This document shows positions 17,968 to 26,547 of a DNA stretch of 64,000 bases, piece by piece. The stretch is taken from contig NZ_CP042239.1 of the NCBI RefSeq assembly GCF_007833215.1, positions 3,718,001 to 3,782,000 of the forward strand, written 5' to 3'. Made by a program: the position numbers and the translations under genes. The DNA is from Sphingomonas suaedae (GTDB lineage Bacteria > Pseudomonadota > Alphaproteobacteria > Sphingomonadales > Sphingomonadaceae). The notes below the pieces were generated by a model. It was not told where the DNA came from. It ran no database searches and was given only the letters and a program-made list of their open reading frames with translations. The stretch's first letter is position 1, and every line of letters starts with the position of its first letter.

Positions 17968-19998
17968 CTACCGTTTCGTCGATGCGTGCAGGCAGGGGAC
18001 GTCGTCTGCCGTCCAGTCGATTTCGAACGTCGCCGGCACCCGCGTGCGCTTGGCGATCTCGCCCTCCTGAGCCGGGTCGAAATAGATCCAGGCCATACTG
18101 TTGTCGAACTTGGGCAACCGGGCATTGTCCGCACGTGCGCGCGCCGCGTCGATTTCGGGCGTTTCGACACGGCTTCCCCGAACCATCCGGATGGCGCCGT
18201 CGCGCAATTCGAATGCGCGGTAATAATTGCGCCCGAAGAACCGCGTGTCGAAATCGCTCTTGAAGGACCATTGGCTGCTCTTGGTGGTGCGCGGCACCCG
18301 CACCGTGGTGACATGGCAGCTGAAGCCGGGTTCGGTGTAAAAGGGAATGGACGCGTCCTGCTCGGCGGCGCGGACACGCTTGTCCGGCGGATTGAACCCG
18401 CCGCCGGGCAATGACAGCGAGCGATTTCCGCCGCCGTCATTGTCCCAATCCACCGTACCTGTGCCGCTAATGGTCATGACGCTCGCCTGGCTTTTTTCAT
18501 CATAGTGCCAGCGCACGTCGTCGATGCTTTGCCAGGTGTCGCCGACCATTTGCTGGCGCAGGCCGTCGAGCAGCTGGCGCGAGGTCACCCCGGATAGCTG
18601 GGCATGCTCTCCCAGACCCTTCAGCCCGCGGCTGATGTTCGTGGTGGTGATGCGCGCCGGTTTGTCGAACCCCTCCCGCGCGTCGATCTCGTACAGCACG
18701 ATCTCATCGGGACGTGCGGCGGGGCGCCATGCAATTCGTTCGATCGAGGTTCCGGCGCTCGATAGCGGAAGAACCCATCGATAGGGCAGCACGGGCTCGA
18801 TCGAGGGGGCCGCCACCGGTGGGAGCGTGCCGTCCAGATAATGCGGCACGCCGCCGATCCGCGCGCGAATGAGAACATGGTCGAACATGCCGGGGTTCGG
18901 CAGCCGTTGATCCAGCCCGTCATCCATCCCGCTATTGTTCGCGAGGACGACCTCCGCCTCGATGCCCAGTTCGGTGAGCAGGGCGAGCAGCATTGCTGTC
19001 TTGCCCTTGCAATCGCCATAGCGGCGTTGCCATGTTTCCTCCGCGGACGCCGGTTTCAGATTCCCGCCGTTCAAGCCGACATAGATGTAGCGCACATCCT
19101 GCTGCACCAGCTTGAGCGCCGCGCGCGCGCGTTCCGCGGGGTCGCTGTGCGCGGCGGCGATCCGGGCGGCTTCCTGCGTGAGCGCCGAGCCTTTCGCGAG
19201 CTTGGCCGCTGTGGCGTAGAGCGGCGCGAAATGCCGGGAAATCGCGGCCCAATCGGCGAAGTCGGAATATTCGACAATGCGCTGCCACTGATAGCGGGGC
19301 GGGGAATCCTTGGGTGGGGTCAGGTATTCCGGATTGTCGAACCGGAAGTCGACGGCCCCGGTCGCCTGTTGCACGATGGCCGACATGTCCGGCGTCATCT
19401 TGATCGCCGGGCGTGCCTTTTCGGTCCAGTTCAGTCCCAGCCGATAGCGTCCCGCCGCCGGCTGCGGGCCGAGGAGCAGCAGTCCGGCATTCGCATTCCC
19501 CAGCGTCGGGTCGTTTCCGGGAAGCGTGAGGCTGACTTCCAGCTCGTCGCCGACGCGCAAATCGGGCACGCGCAGCACTGCGGTCAGGATGCCGTTGAGC
19601 TGGGCAGCTTCGAGCTGATCCTCCCGGCGCAGAATATCGAACGACGCGGTCTCCAGCACATCGATGACGGTGTCGCCGCGATAGACCTTGATCAGATGGA
19701 CGACCGGGGTGCCGGACGCCGGGCTCCATGACAGGGCAATATTGCCGACCCGAAGCGCATTGGCGTGAAGGATTTTGATCCGATAGGCATTGTGCTGGAA
19801 CTGGCCGGCATCGTCGAGATGGATGATCGTGTCCTGACGCCGGACGAAGATCTGGCCCTCAGGTTCGGCGGGAACGGGGATCAGGTCGGAGGGGCGGGCC
19901 CAGTCCGGTACCGGACCCCGGCCCACCTTGTCGGTTTGTGCCAGCGCGGGCGCTGCCCAGATTGCGCCGATGGCGAGCACGCCAAGCCAATGTCCCAC
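17968..19998 (-). CDS. DUF3857 and transglutaminase-like domain protein, exported
   Basis: 676-residue periplasmic or outer-membrane-facing protein. A signal peptide (GVLAIGAIWAAPALA) is followed by a DUF3857 beta domain (about 55-260) and a transglutaminase-like domain with the catalytic Cys in RRYGDCKGKTAMLLALL, His in GMFDHVLIRA and Asp in YLDGTLPP. The C-terminal third is another beta domain. A GTG start at 19998 follows AGGGGGAA. The family is common in sphingomonads; it may hydrolyse or crosslink peptides, but no substrate is known. It stands alone on this strand. Confidence 0.87.
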   Translation of the reverse strand: MGHWLGVLAIGAIWAAPALAQTDKVGRGPVPDWARPSDLIPVPAEPEGQIFVRRQDTIIHLDDAGQFQHNAYRIKILHANALRVGNIALSWSPASGTPVVHLIKVYRGDTVIDVLETASFDILRREDQLEAAQLNGILTAVLRVPDLRVGDELEVSLTLPGNDPTLGNANAGLLLLGPQPAAGRYRLGLNWTEKARPAIKMTPDMSAIVQQATGAVDFRFDNPEYLTPPKDSPPRYQWQRIVEYSDFADWAAISRHFAPLYATAAKLAKGSALTQEAARIAAAHSDPAERARAALKLVQQDVRYIYVGLNGGNLKPASAEETWQRRYGDCKGKTAMLLALLTELGIEAEVVLANNSGMDDGLDQRLPNPGMFDHVLIRARIGGVPHYLDGTLPPVAAPSIEPVLPYRWVLPLSSAGTSIERIAWRPAARPDEIVLYEIDAREGFDKPARITTTNISRGLKGLGEHAQLSGVTSRQLLDGLRQQMVGDTWQSIDDVRWHYDEKSQASVMTISGTGTVDWDNDGGGNRSLSLPGGGFNPPDKRVRAAEQDASIPFYTEPGFSCHVTTVRVPRTTKSSQWSFKSDFDTRFFGRNYYRAFELRDGAIRMVRGSRVETPEIDAARARADNARLPKFDNSMAWIYFDPAQEGEIAKRTRVPATFEIDWTADDVPCLHASTKR

Positions 19999-20091
19999 AC
20001 ATTCCCCCTATAGCCCTGATTTGTATAGTGATCGCAGCGGCCGCGATCTTGCAAGGGTTTTGCAGCGCGGCGTGGCCGGACGCGGGTGCAG

Positions 20092-21018
20092 TTACTCGGT
20101 TCGTCCCGAATCGCGCGCGATCGCGTCCAGTTCGCGGTCGAACAGCCGCGCCGCCTGCAGCGCGGTAAAGGCGGAGCGGGCGAAGAAGTCCTTCGGGATT
20201 GCCGCGTAATCGTCCCCCGGCTGGTGATAATCGGCATAATCCTCGACCCCGAAATAGGCGAAGGGGATGCCCTTACGGTGGAAGACCGCATGGTCCGAGC
20301 CGTCGGTCCAGTCGTCGACGCCCGTCCACGGTGGGCCGTCATGCCCAAGCTTGAGTGTCACCGTCGCCTGCGCGACGAGCCGTTCGAAGCGCGCGCGCAG
20401 GAACGGATAGTGGTGTGCGCCGGCCAGCCAGAGTTCGTTCCGGTCGCTGCGGCTCATCATGTCGAGATTGAGGTTCAGCGCGATGCGCGAGAGCGGGATC
20501 GGCGGGGCGGCGGTGAACGCCTTCGCGCCGTAAAGCCCCTGTTCCTCGGCATCCCATAGCGCGAAGATCACGTCATGCGCGGGCCGCTCGTGCGCGAACG
20601 CCTCGGCGATCGACAGCAGCACCGCGACGCCCGACGCATTGTCGTCGGCGCCGTTGAACACCTTGCCGTCGCGGATGCCGAAATGGTCGTAATGCGCGCC
20701 GATCAGCAGCACCCGGTCGCTCTTGCCCGAGCCGCGAATCCCGCCGATCAAATTGACGCCGTTCAGCGTCGCGCCGTCATGCTCGGCCGCGAACGGCTGT
20801 TCGAAGGTCGCGATCACAGGTTCGAGGCCGATCGCCCGCATCCGTTCGAGCAGATAGGCGCGCGCCTTTGCCGATCCTGCCGTGCCGACCAGTCGCCCCT
20901 CCATATCGTCGGCCGCGAGGATTCGGACATCCTCATACAACTGCGGCCAGGGTGGGGAATCGCTGGCGGCAATGGTCAGGCAGGCGGCGGCGACCGGCGC
21001 CAGGAGACGGAGAAACAT
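20092..21018 (-). CDS. M28 family zinc aminopeptidase, exported
   Basis: 308-residue peptidase. The ATG at 21018 starts a signal peptide (FLRLLAPVAAACLTIAAS); a longer in-frame extension to 21153 covers the dapB promoter and is rejected. The co-catalytic zinc site is seen in order: LIGAHYDHFG (His), NGADDNASGVAVLL (Asp), LWDAEEQGLYGAKAF (Glu-Glu), LNLDMMSRSD (Asp) and DYADYHQPGDDY (His). It would trim peptides in the periplasm. It is divergent from dapB. Confidence 0.9.
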   Translation of the reverse strand: MFLRLLAPVAAACLTIAASDSPPWPQLYEDVRILAADDMEGRLVGTAGSAKARAYLLERMRAIGLEPVIATFEQPFAAEHDGATLNGVNLIGGIRGSGKSDRVLLIGAHYDHFGIRDGKVFNGADDNASGVAVLLSIAEAFAHERPAHDVIFALWDAEEQGLYGAKAFTAAPPIPLSRIALNLNLDMMSRSDRNELWLAGAHHYPFLRARFERLVAQATVTLKLGHDGPPWTGVDDWTDGSDHAVFHRKGIPFAYFGVEDYADYHQPGDDYAAIPKDFFARSAFTALQAARLFDRELDAIARDSGRTE

Positions 21019-21142
21019 CGCCAATGTGTCGCTGCCAACCGCCTGCCTCGCAAGCGAAAAGCACCGCGATTCGACCCGGTGGACGCTTCGGAACGCCAAA
21101 TCCGCTGTTGCAGTCCGCGCCGTCCCCGGCCAAGCACCGGGC

Positions 21143-21871
21143 ATGACCAGCATCGGTATCTATGGCAGCCTTGGCCGGATGGGCGCGGCGATCCGGGACA
21201 TCATGGCCGCACAGGGCGTCCGCTATGCAGGCGGGGCTGATGCCGGGGACGATCCCGCCAATCTGGCGCGACAGGCTGATGCGCTGGTCGATTTCTCGAC
21301 GCCCGTGGCGCTCGCCGCGCATCTGGCGGCCGCGCGGGATGCAGGGACGCCGATGGTGATCGGCACCACTGGGCTGAGCGCGGCGGACCACGAACTGATC
21401 GACGCCGCCGCGCGCGACATTGCGGTGCTCCAGACCGGCAATACGTCGCTGGGCGTCGTACTGCTGACGCGGCTGGTCCGCGAGGCTGCGGCGCGGCTCG
21501 GCCCCGACTGGGATATCGAGATTGTCGAGGCGCACCACCGGCACAAGCTCGACGCGCCGTCCGGCACCGCGCTGATGCTGGGCGAGGCGGCGGCTGCGGG
21601 ACGCGGCGTATCGCTGGGCGAGGTGCGTGTCGCTGACCGCGCCGGCCTGTCGGGTGCGCGGGCCGAGGGGACGATCGGCTTCGCCTCGCTGCGCGGCGGC
21701 AGCATCGTCGGCGATCACAGCGTGATGCTGGCGACCGAGGGCGAGCGGATCGAGCTGTCGCATCGCGCGGAGGATCGCGCGATCTTCGCCCGCGGTGCCG
21801 TGCGGGCGGCGTTGTGGCTCGCCGACCAGCCAGCCGGGCGCTACACGATGGATGCGGTACTCGGGCTTTGA
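21143..21871 (+). CDS. dapB: 4-hydroxy-tetrahydrodipicolinate reductase
   Basis: NAD(P)H-dependent step of lysine and diaminopimelate synthesis; 242 residues. The N-terminal nucleotide motif IYGSLGRMGAAI, VIGTTGLSAADHELI, and the catalytic EAHHRHKLDAPSGTALMLGE are all present, with GDHSVML and FARGAVRAALW near the end. The ATG at 21143 is preferred; the open frame reaches far upstream into the opposite peptidase gene. Its stop overlaps the TTG start of nth. Confidence 0.95.
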   Translation: MTSIGIYGSLGRMGAAIRDIMAAQGVRYAGGADAGDDPANLARQADALVDFSTPVALAAHLAAARDAGTPMVIGTTGLSAADHELIDAAARDIAVLQTGNTSLGVVLLTRLVREAAARLGPDWDIEIVEAHHRHKLDAPSGTALMLGEAAAAGRGVSLGEVRVADRAGLSGARAEGTIGFASLRGGSIVGDHSVMLATEGERIELSHRAEDRAIFARGAVRAALWLADQPAGRYTMDAVLGL

Positions 21872-22530
21872 AGAAGGCGGATATATTCGCTTTTTTCGAG
21901 CGGTTGGCTGCCGCCAATCCGCACCCCGAAACCGAACTCGAATCGGTCAACGACTATACGTTGCTCGTCGCCGTGGTGCTGTCGGCCCAGGCGACCGATG
22001 CCGGGGTGAACAAGGCGACCAGGCGCCTGTTCGCCGCAGTCGATACGCCCGAAAAGATGGTCGCGCTGGGCGAGGATGGGCTGAAGGAACACATCAACAC
22101 GATCGGCCTGTTCAACAGCAAGGCGAAGAACGTCATCGCCCTGAGCGAGACGCTGATCGCCGAGCATGGCAGCCAGGTACCCGAGGATCGCGATGCGCTG
22201 GAGAAGCTCCCCGGCGTCGGACGCAAGACCGCGAACGTCGTGATGAACGTTGCGTTCGGGCATGAGACCTTCGCGGTCGACACGCATCTGTTCCGCGTCG
22301 GCAACCGCACCGGCCTTGCACGCGGCAAGACCCCGCTGGCGGTCGAGAAAAAGCTGGAGGCAAGCGTGCCGCAGCCGTTTCGCCTTCACGCCCATCACTG
22401 GCTGATCCTGCACGGCCGCTATATCTGCAAGGCGCGCACCCCCGAATGCTGGCGCTGCCCCGTTATGGACCTGTGCGCCTACAAGCCAAAAACGCCCGCG
22501 CCCAGGGCCGGGAAAACAGCGATCATTTAG
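21868..22530 (+). CDS. nth: Endonuclease III
   Basis: Bifunctional DNA glycosylase/AP lyase for oxidised pyrimidines, 220 residues. The helix-hairpin-helix LPGVGRKTANVV carries the catalytic Lys, the catalytic Asp is in FAVDTHLFRVGNRTG, and the 4Fe-4S cluster is C-X6-C-X2-C-X5-C in CKARTPECWRCPVMDLC. Translation probably starts at the TTG at 21868, overlapping the dapB stop (TTGA), so the two genes are coupled. Confidence 0.94.
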   Translation: MKKADIFAFFERLAAANPHPETELESVNDYTLLVAVVLSAQATDAGVNKATRRLFAAVDTPEKMVALGEDGLKEHINTIGLFNSKAKNVIALSETLIAEHGSQVPEDRDALEKLPGVGRKTANVVMNVAFGHETFAVDTHLFRVGNRTGLARGKTPLAVEKKLEASVPQPFRLHAHHWLILHGRYICKARTPECWRCPVMDLCAYKPKTPAPRAGKTAII

Positions 22531-22583
22531 GCTGGCGTTTAGGCTGGCGTCGCGCATCGCGCTTTGCTAGGCGCGTTCACCAC

Positions 22584-22660
<77 letters not shown>

Positions 22661-22713
22661 GTCCTCAACGCCGTCCCGAGCGCCGCAATGACGACGCGCC
22701 CCCTCGTGTCGGC

Positions 22714-23553
22714 TCAGACGTTCTCGAGCACCAGATGCCCGACCGCGGTATTGGAAGCGGGAACGTGGTAGAAACGGTGCCGCTCGACCGCGCCCTCGCC
22801 CAGCGCGCCGCGCATGATGAGCCAGGTGATCAGTTCGATTCCCTCGCTGCCCGCCTCGCGCAGATAGTCGAGATGGGTGATCCCGCGCAGCGATTGCGGA
22901 TCGCCAACCATGCGGTCGAGAAAGTCAGTGTCGAACGCGCGGTTGATGAGGCCCGCGCGCGGTCCCTGGATCTGGTGGCTCATCCCGCCCGTGCCCCAAA
23001 CCTGAACCCGCAGATCCTGCGGGAAGCTGGCAACGGCGCGGGCCAGCGCTTCGCCGAGCCGCCAGCACCGGTCGCCAGAGGGCGGCGGGAATTGCGTGAC
23101 GTTGACCATGATCGGCACCACGCGCACCGGCCAGCGGTCCACCGCGCCGAACATCAGCGACAGCGGCACGGTCAGGCCGTGATCGACATCCATCGCGTTG
23201 ATGAGGGTCATGTCGAATTCGTCGAGAATCAGGCTCTGCGCGATATGCGCCGACAGTTCCGCATGTCCTTCGACGACCGGCACGGGGCGCGGCCCCCAGC
23301 CTTCGTCGGCAGGGGTGTAGGCGTCGGCGCACCCGATCGCAAAGGTCGGCACGACGTCGAGCATCAGGCTGGTCGCGTGATCGTTGAACACCAGAATGAC
23401 GACCTCGGGTGCCGCCTCGGCCATCCAGGCGCGGCTGGGCGCGTAGCCATCGAAAATCGGTGCCCAATAGGGTTCCGCCGTCTTGCCATTGTCCAGTGCC
23501 GCGCCGATTGCGGGTACGTGGCTGGTGGTGACGCCTGCGGTAATCCGGGCCAT
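22714..23553 (-). CDS. ligB: Protocatechuate 4,5-dioxygenase, beta (catalytic) subunit
   Basis: Type II extradiol dioxygenase subunit that opens protocatechuate between carbons 4 and 5 to give 4-carboxy-2-hydroxymuconate semialdehyde; 279 residues. The iron ligands of the LigB family are visible: His in TTSHVPAIGAAL, His in VFNDHATSLMLD, Glu in GSEGIELITWLIM. The catalytic His lies in WGTGGMSHQIQG. It follows the alpha-subunit gene by one base. It is the last gene of metF-purU-ligA-ligB. A related substrate such as gallate or 3-O-methylgallate is possible, but the split LigA/LigB form favours protocatechuate. Confidence 0.92.
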   Translation of the reverse strand: MARITAGVTTSHVPAIGAALDNGKTAEPYWAPIFDGYAPSRAWMAEAAPEVVILVFNDHATSLMLDVVPTFAIGCADAYTPADEGWGPRPVPVVEGHAELSAHIAQSLILDEFDMTLINAMDVDHGLTVPLSLMFGAVDRWPVRVVPIMVNVTQFPPPSGDRCWRLGEALARAVASFPQDLRVQVWGTGGMSHQIQGPRAGLINRAFDTDFLDRMVGDPQSLRGITHLDYLREAGSEGIELITWLIMRGALGEGAVERHRFYHVPASNTAVGHLVLENV

Positions 23554-23554
23554 C

Positions 23555-23956
23555 TTACCAGCCTCCCTTGATCGAACGATTGCCCTGCGGTGTGCGCCCG
23601 CCCGCGATCATCATCGCGGTATAGTCCGCGACGTCGAGGTCGGTCATGGTGCTGACCGCCTGTGCGACGCTGATGCCGTCGGTGCTGGCGATCTTGACGA
23701 GGAAATAGATGTTTCCGCCCAGCGCGATCATGCGGTTGTAATCGCGCGCCAGCACCGCATCGCGCTGCTCTGCTGTCATCGCAAAGGTCGCGAGCCAGCC
23801 TGCTTCGTCCGCGCGGAAGCGCTGGCGGTTTTCCTCCTTCATCAGCGACATGCAGAACCGGTGGAGGTGATAGGCACGCCGGGCGCTGTCGGCGGTGAAG
23901 ATGGTGGTGCCCGGAATGTCGTGCAGATCGGCAAGATCGTAGGGGAGGTCGGGCAT
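23555..23956 (-). CDS. ligA: Protocatechuate 4,5-dioxygenase, alpha subunit
   Basis: Small helical subunit (133 residues) that closes the active site of LigB. It shows the LigA-family pattern: DIPGTTIFTADSARRAYHLH, the LMKEENRQRFRADEAGWL helix, and RNRMIALGGN-like YNRMIALGGNIYFLVKIA. It starts three bases after purU, and ligB follows one base later; the four genes are clearly one transcript. Confidence 0.93.
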   Translation of the reverse strand: MPDLPYDLADLHDIPGTTIFTADSARRAYHLHRFCMSLMKEENRQRFRADEAGWLATFAMTAEQRDAVLARDYNRMIALGGNIYFLVKIASTDGISVAQAVSTMTDLDVADYTAMMIAGGRTPQGNRSIKGGW

Positions 23957-23959
23957 CGC

Positions 23960-24814
23960 TTATGCCTTGAAAATGACGGTGCGTGCGCCGTTGAGCAGTA
24001 CGCGATCGTCGAGATGATAATGAACCGCGGTCGCCAGCACGCGGCGTTCGATGTCGCGGCCCTTGCGCACCAGATCGTCGGGGATGTCGGCGTGCGAGAT
24101 CGCCTCGACATCCTGATGGATGATCGGACCTTCATCGAGGTCGGCGGTCACATAATGCGCGGTCGCGCCGATCATTTTCACCCCGCGCCGATAGGCTTGA
24201 TGATAGGGTTTTGCGCCTTTGAAGCCGGGCAGGAAGCTGTGGTGGATGTTGATGCACCGGCCCGAGAGGAATGCGGCGAGATCGTCGGACAGGATCTGCA
24301 TATAGCGCGCCAGCACGACGAGTTCGGCGCCGGTCTGTGTGACGATCGCCTTGATCGCTGCCTCCTGCTCGGGCTTGGTGTCCGGGGTGATCGGGAGATG
24401 GTGATAGGGAATATCGCCGATCATCGACGTCGCCAGCGCGGCGCGCGGATGGTTGGAGACAATGCCCACGACGTCCATCTTCAACTCGCCAATGCGGCGG
24501 CGATAGAGAAGGTCGCCCAGGCAATGATCGAACTTCGACACCATCAGCAGCACGCGGGTCGGGCGCGAATTGACCCGGAACTTCCACTCCATGGCCCAAT
24601 TTGCGGCAAGCTCGGCAAAGCGACCCTCGATCGCGGCGACATCAGCCGCCGGGGCGTCGAACACGGTGCGCATGAAGAAGCCGCCGGTGATCGCGTCATT
24701 ATATTGCTGCGATTCGACGATGTTGCACTCCGACTGGGTGAGGAACCCTGCCACTGCGGCGACGATGCCCTGCCGGTCGGTGCAGTGGAGCGTGATGGTG
24801 CAGGTCTCGGTCAT
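23960..24814 (-). CDS. purU: Formyltetrahydrofolate deformylase
   Basis: Hydrolyses 10-formyl-THF to formate and THF; 284 residues. An N-terminal ACT domain (about 1-85; [20 protein letters not shown]) is followed by the formyltransferase fold with GIVSNHPRA, the catalytic Asn-His in [35 protein letters not shown] with the catalytic Asp, and HxDxxxxLVRKG. Its ATG overlaps the metF stop (ATGA). Placement between metF and ligAB shows that it regenerates THF from the methyl groups taken by LigM, a role filled in Sphingobium SYK-6 by the formate-THF ligase LigH. Confidence 0.93.
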   Translation of the reverse strand: MTETCTITLHCTDRQGIVAAVAGFLTQSECNIVESQQYNDAITGGFFMRTVFDAPAADVAAIEGRFAELAANWAMEWKFRVNSRPTRVLLMVSKFDHCLGDLLYRRRIGELKMDVVGIVSNHPRAALATSMIGDIPYHHLPITPDTKPEQEAAIKAIVTQTGAELVVLARYMQILSDDLAAFLSGRCINIHHSFLPGFKGAKPYHQAYRRGVKMIGATAHYVTADLDEGPIIHQDVEAISHADIPDDLVRKGRDIERRVLATAVHYHLDDRVLLNGARTVIFKA

Positions 24815-25698
24815 GCGCTCGGGTCCAGTCCTGTCGCCCGCGCATAGCCGTCGATCCAGTCGAGCGTGCGCGCGAGCCCGCCAAAGGGGTAGAAATGCAG
24901 CCGCACCGGTCCATGGTCTGGCGTCAACCCGGCCTCCAGGGTGGCGACGAGCCGGTCCGGCCCGGCCGTGCCGATCAGATTGCCGAGCGACAGGCCATAT
25001 TTGCGCAGCACCGCGGTCGATGCACCGATCCCGCACAGCGCGGCATAGCGCATCAGTGTCTTGATCCCGGCTGGCCCGGGAACACCGAGCCGCACCGGCG
25101 CGTCGATCCCGCGGCGGCGCAGTTCGCCGAGCCAGCGGACCACCGCGTCGGCGTCGAAGCCGAATTGCGTGACGATCAGCGGCGCCATGCCGCGCCGTTC
25201 GATCTCATGGCATTTGCCGTCGAGCACCGCGAAACACTCGGCCTCGGTCATGTTGGGGTGCCCCTCGGGATGCCCGCCGACGCCGATCGCGCGGATGCCG
25301 CTGCGCTCGAACGCGCCGGTCGCGATCAGCGACGCGCTGTCCGCGAACGGCCCGGCTGGAGTGGACGGGTCGCCCGCGACGACGAAGCAACGCTGCACCC
25401 CGGCCTGTTCGACCGCGGCGCCCAGATATGCCTCGAACGCATCGCGCGATTCGATCCGCCGCGCCGAAAAATGCGGCATCGGCTCAAACCCCAGCGCGCG
25501 GATCGTCTGGGCAGCACGCACCCGTGCGTCGAGGCTTTCGCCGGGCAGATAGGCGATGGCGATCGGTGTCGCCGCGGGGATACGCGAGGCGACGGCGCGC
25601 AGGGCGTCGGCATCCTTGGCGGTGATCTCGAGCGAATAGCCGTCGATCGCCGAGGTGGCGGGGCGCGACCAGTTGGGATGGATGAGGGGAGGGGGCAC
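24811..25698 (-). CDS. metF: Methylenetetrahydrofolate reductase (LigM-associated type)
   Basis: FAD-dependent TIM-barrel enzyme of 295 residues; in this setting it would run from 5-methyl-THF to 5,10-methylene-THF. Family features are [13 protein letters not shown] (catalytic Glu region), [34 protein letters not shown] and [14 protein letters not shown]. It starts with GTG at 25698 and is the first gene of metF-purU-ligA-ligB, reading away from the ligM operon through a shared control region. The sequence diverges from housekeeping MetF, as catabolic copies do. Confidence 0.9.
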   Translation of the reverse strand: MPPPLIHPNWSRPATSAIDGYSLEITAKDADALRAVASRIPAATPIAIAYLPGESLDARVRAAQTIRALGFEPMPHFSARRIESRDAFEAYLGAAVEQAGVQRCFVVAGDPSTPAGPFADSASLIATGAFERSGIRAIGVGGHPEGHPNMTEAECFAVLDGKCHEIERRGMAPLIVTQFGFDADAVVRWLGELRRRGIDAPVRLGVPGPAGIKTLMRYAALCGIGASTAVLRKYGLSLGNLIGTAGPDRLVATLEAGLTPDHGPVRLHFYPFGGLARTLDWIDGYARATGLDPSA

Positions 25699-25771
25699 CG
25701 GGGTCCTCGTCCTGAGTGGAGCATCGCCCGGCGACGCGTCCGGACATTTCCAGTCTAGCGTGGGGACTCAA

Positions 25772-25787
25772 ATTCGCATAGACGAAT
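25772..25787. promoter_or_regulatory. Candidate IclR operator between metF and the ligM operon
   Basis: The 16-mer ATTCGCATAGACGAAT has ATTCG/CGAAT half-sites. It lies 10 bp before the hydrolase start and 74 bp before metF. A sister site (ATTCATATTCGCGAAT) lies upstream of the IclR gene at 28971. Half-sites of the same sort (GTTCG..CGAA) are used by IclR-type aromatic regulators such as PcaR. Confidence 0.55.
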
Positions 25788-25796
25788 AATTCATGT

Positions 25797-26528
25797 ATGT
25801 GGATTGAGGCGAGCTTGCGCGAAGACCTGCTGATCCTGCCAGGATTGATGTGCGACGCGGGCATGTTTGCGGCGACGCTCGCGGCGTTGCCGCAGGCGCG
25901 CGCGATCGACGACCATTATGGCGGTGCGGACGCTATCGGGGTGATGGCGGAGCATGTCTTGGCCTCAGCGCCGGACTGCTTCGCACTGATCGGACATTCG
26001 ATGGGCGCGCGCGTCGCACTGGAGGTGATCGCGCGCGCACCCGATCGCGTCACCCGGCTGATGATCGCCGACACCGGCGTGCATGGCGTGCGTGAGGGCG
26101 AAGCTGAAAGCCGCTATGCGCTGCGCGACCTCGGTCGCCGCGAGGGGTTCGACCGGCTTGTCGATGCCTGGCTACCGCCGATGGTCGGGGAAGGCGCGCG
26201 CGCCGATGCGGCGCTGATGGCGGCGCTGCGGGCAATGTGCCTGCGCGCTGGGCAAGCGGTGTTCGAGGCGCAGACTGAGGCGCTGTTGCACCGCCCCGAC
26301 ACCGACGCCGTGCTACAGGCAGTCGCCTGTCCCGTGACCGTGGTGGTCGGTGACGAGGATCAATGGTCCAGCGTCGCCCAGCACGAAGCGATCGCGGCGC
26401 GGATCGCAGGCGCCGTGCTCCATGTCATTCCCGGGGCCGGGCATATGGCACCCGCCGAGAAGCCCGAAGCCTTCAACGCCCTGATCCGGGAATGGCTGGA
26501 TGTCCCTGCCATCCCTTCCACGACCTGA
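25797..26528 (+). CDS. Alpha/beta hydrolase in the ligM operon
   Basis: 243-residue alpha/beta hydrolase. The nucleophile elbow is LIGHSMGARVAL, the acidic residue is in VVVGDEDQWS, and the catalytic His is in GAGHMAPAEKPEAF. It has a small cap (about 115-165). It lies 19 bp before ligM on the same strand, so it probably acts on an ester or ring-fission intermediate of methoxyaromatic breakdown, or frees aromatics from esters. The exact substrate is not visible. Confidence 0.85.
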   Translation: MWIEASLREDLLILPGLMCDAGMFAATLAALPQARAIDDHYGGADAIGVMAEHVLASAPDCFALIGHSMGARVALEVIARAPDRVTRLMIADTGVHGVREGEAESRYALRDLGRREGFDRLVDAWLPPMVGEGARADAALMAALRAMCLRAGQAVFEAQTEALLHRPDTDAVLQAVACPVTVVVGDEDQWSSVAQHEAIAARIAGAVLHVIPGAGHMAPAEKPEAFNALIREWLDVPAIPSTT

Positions 26529-26547
26529 CCTTAGGAGAGGCACGACC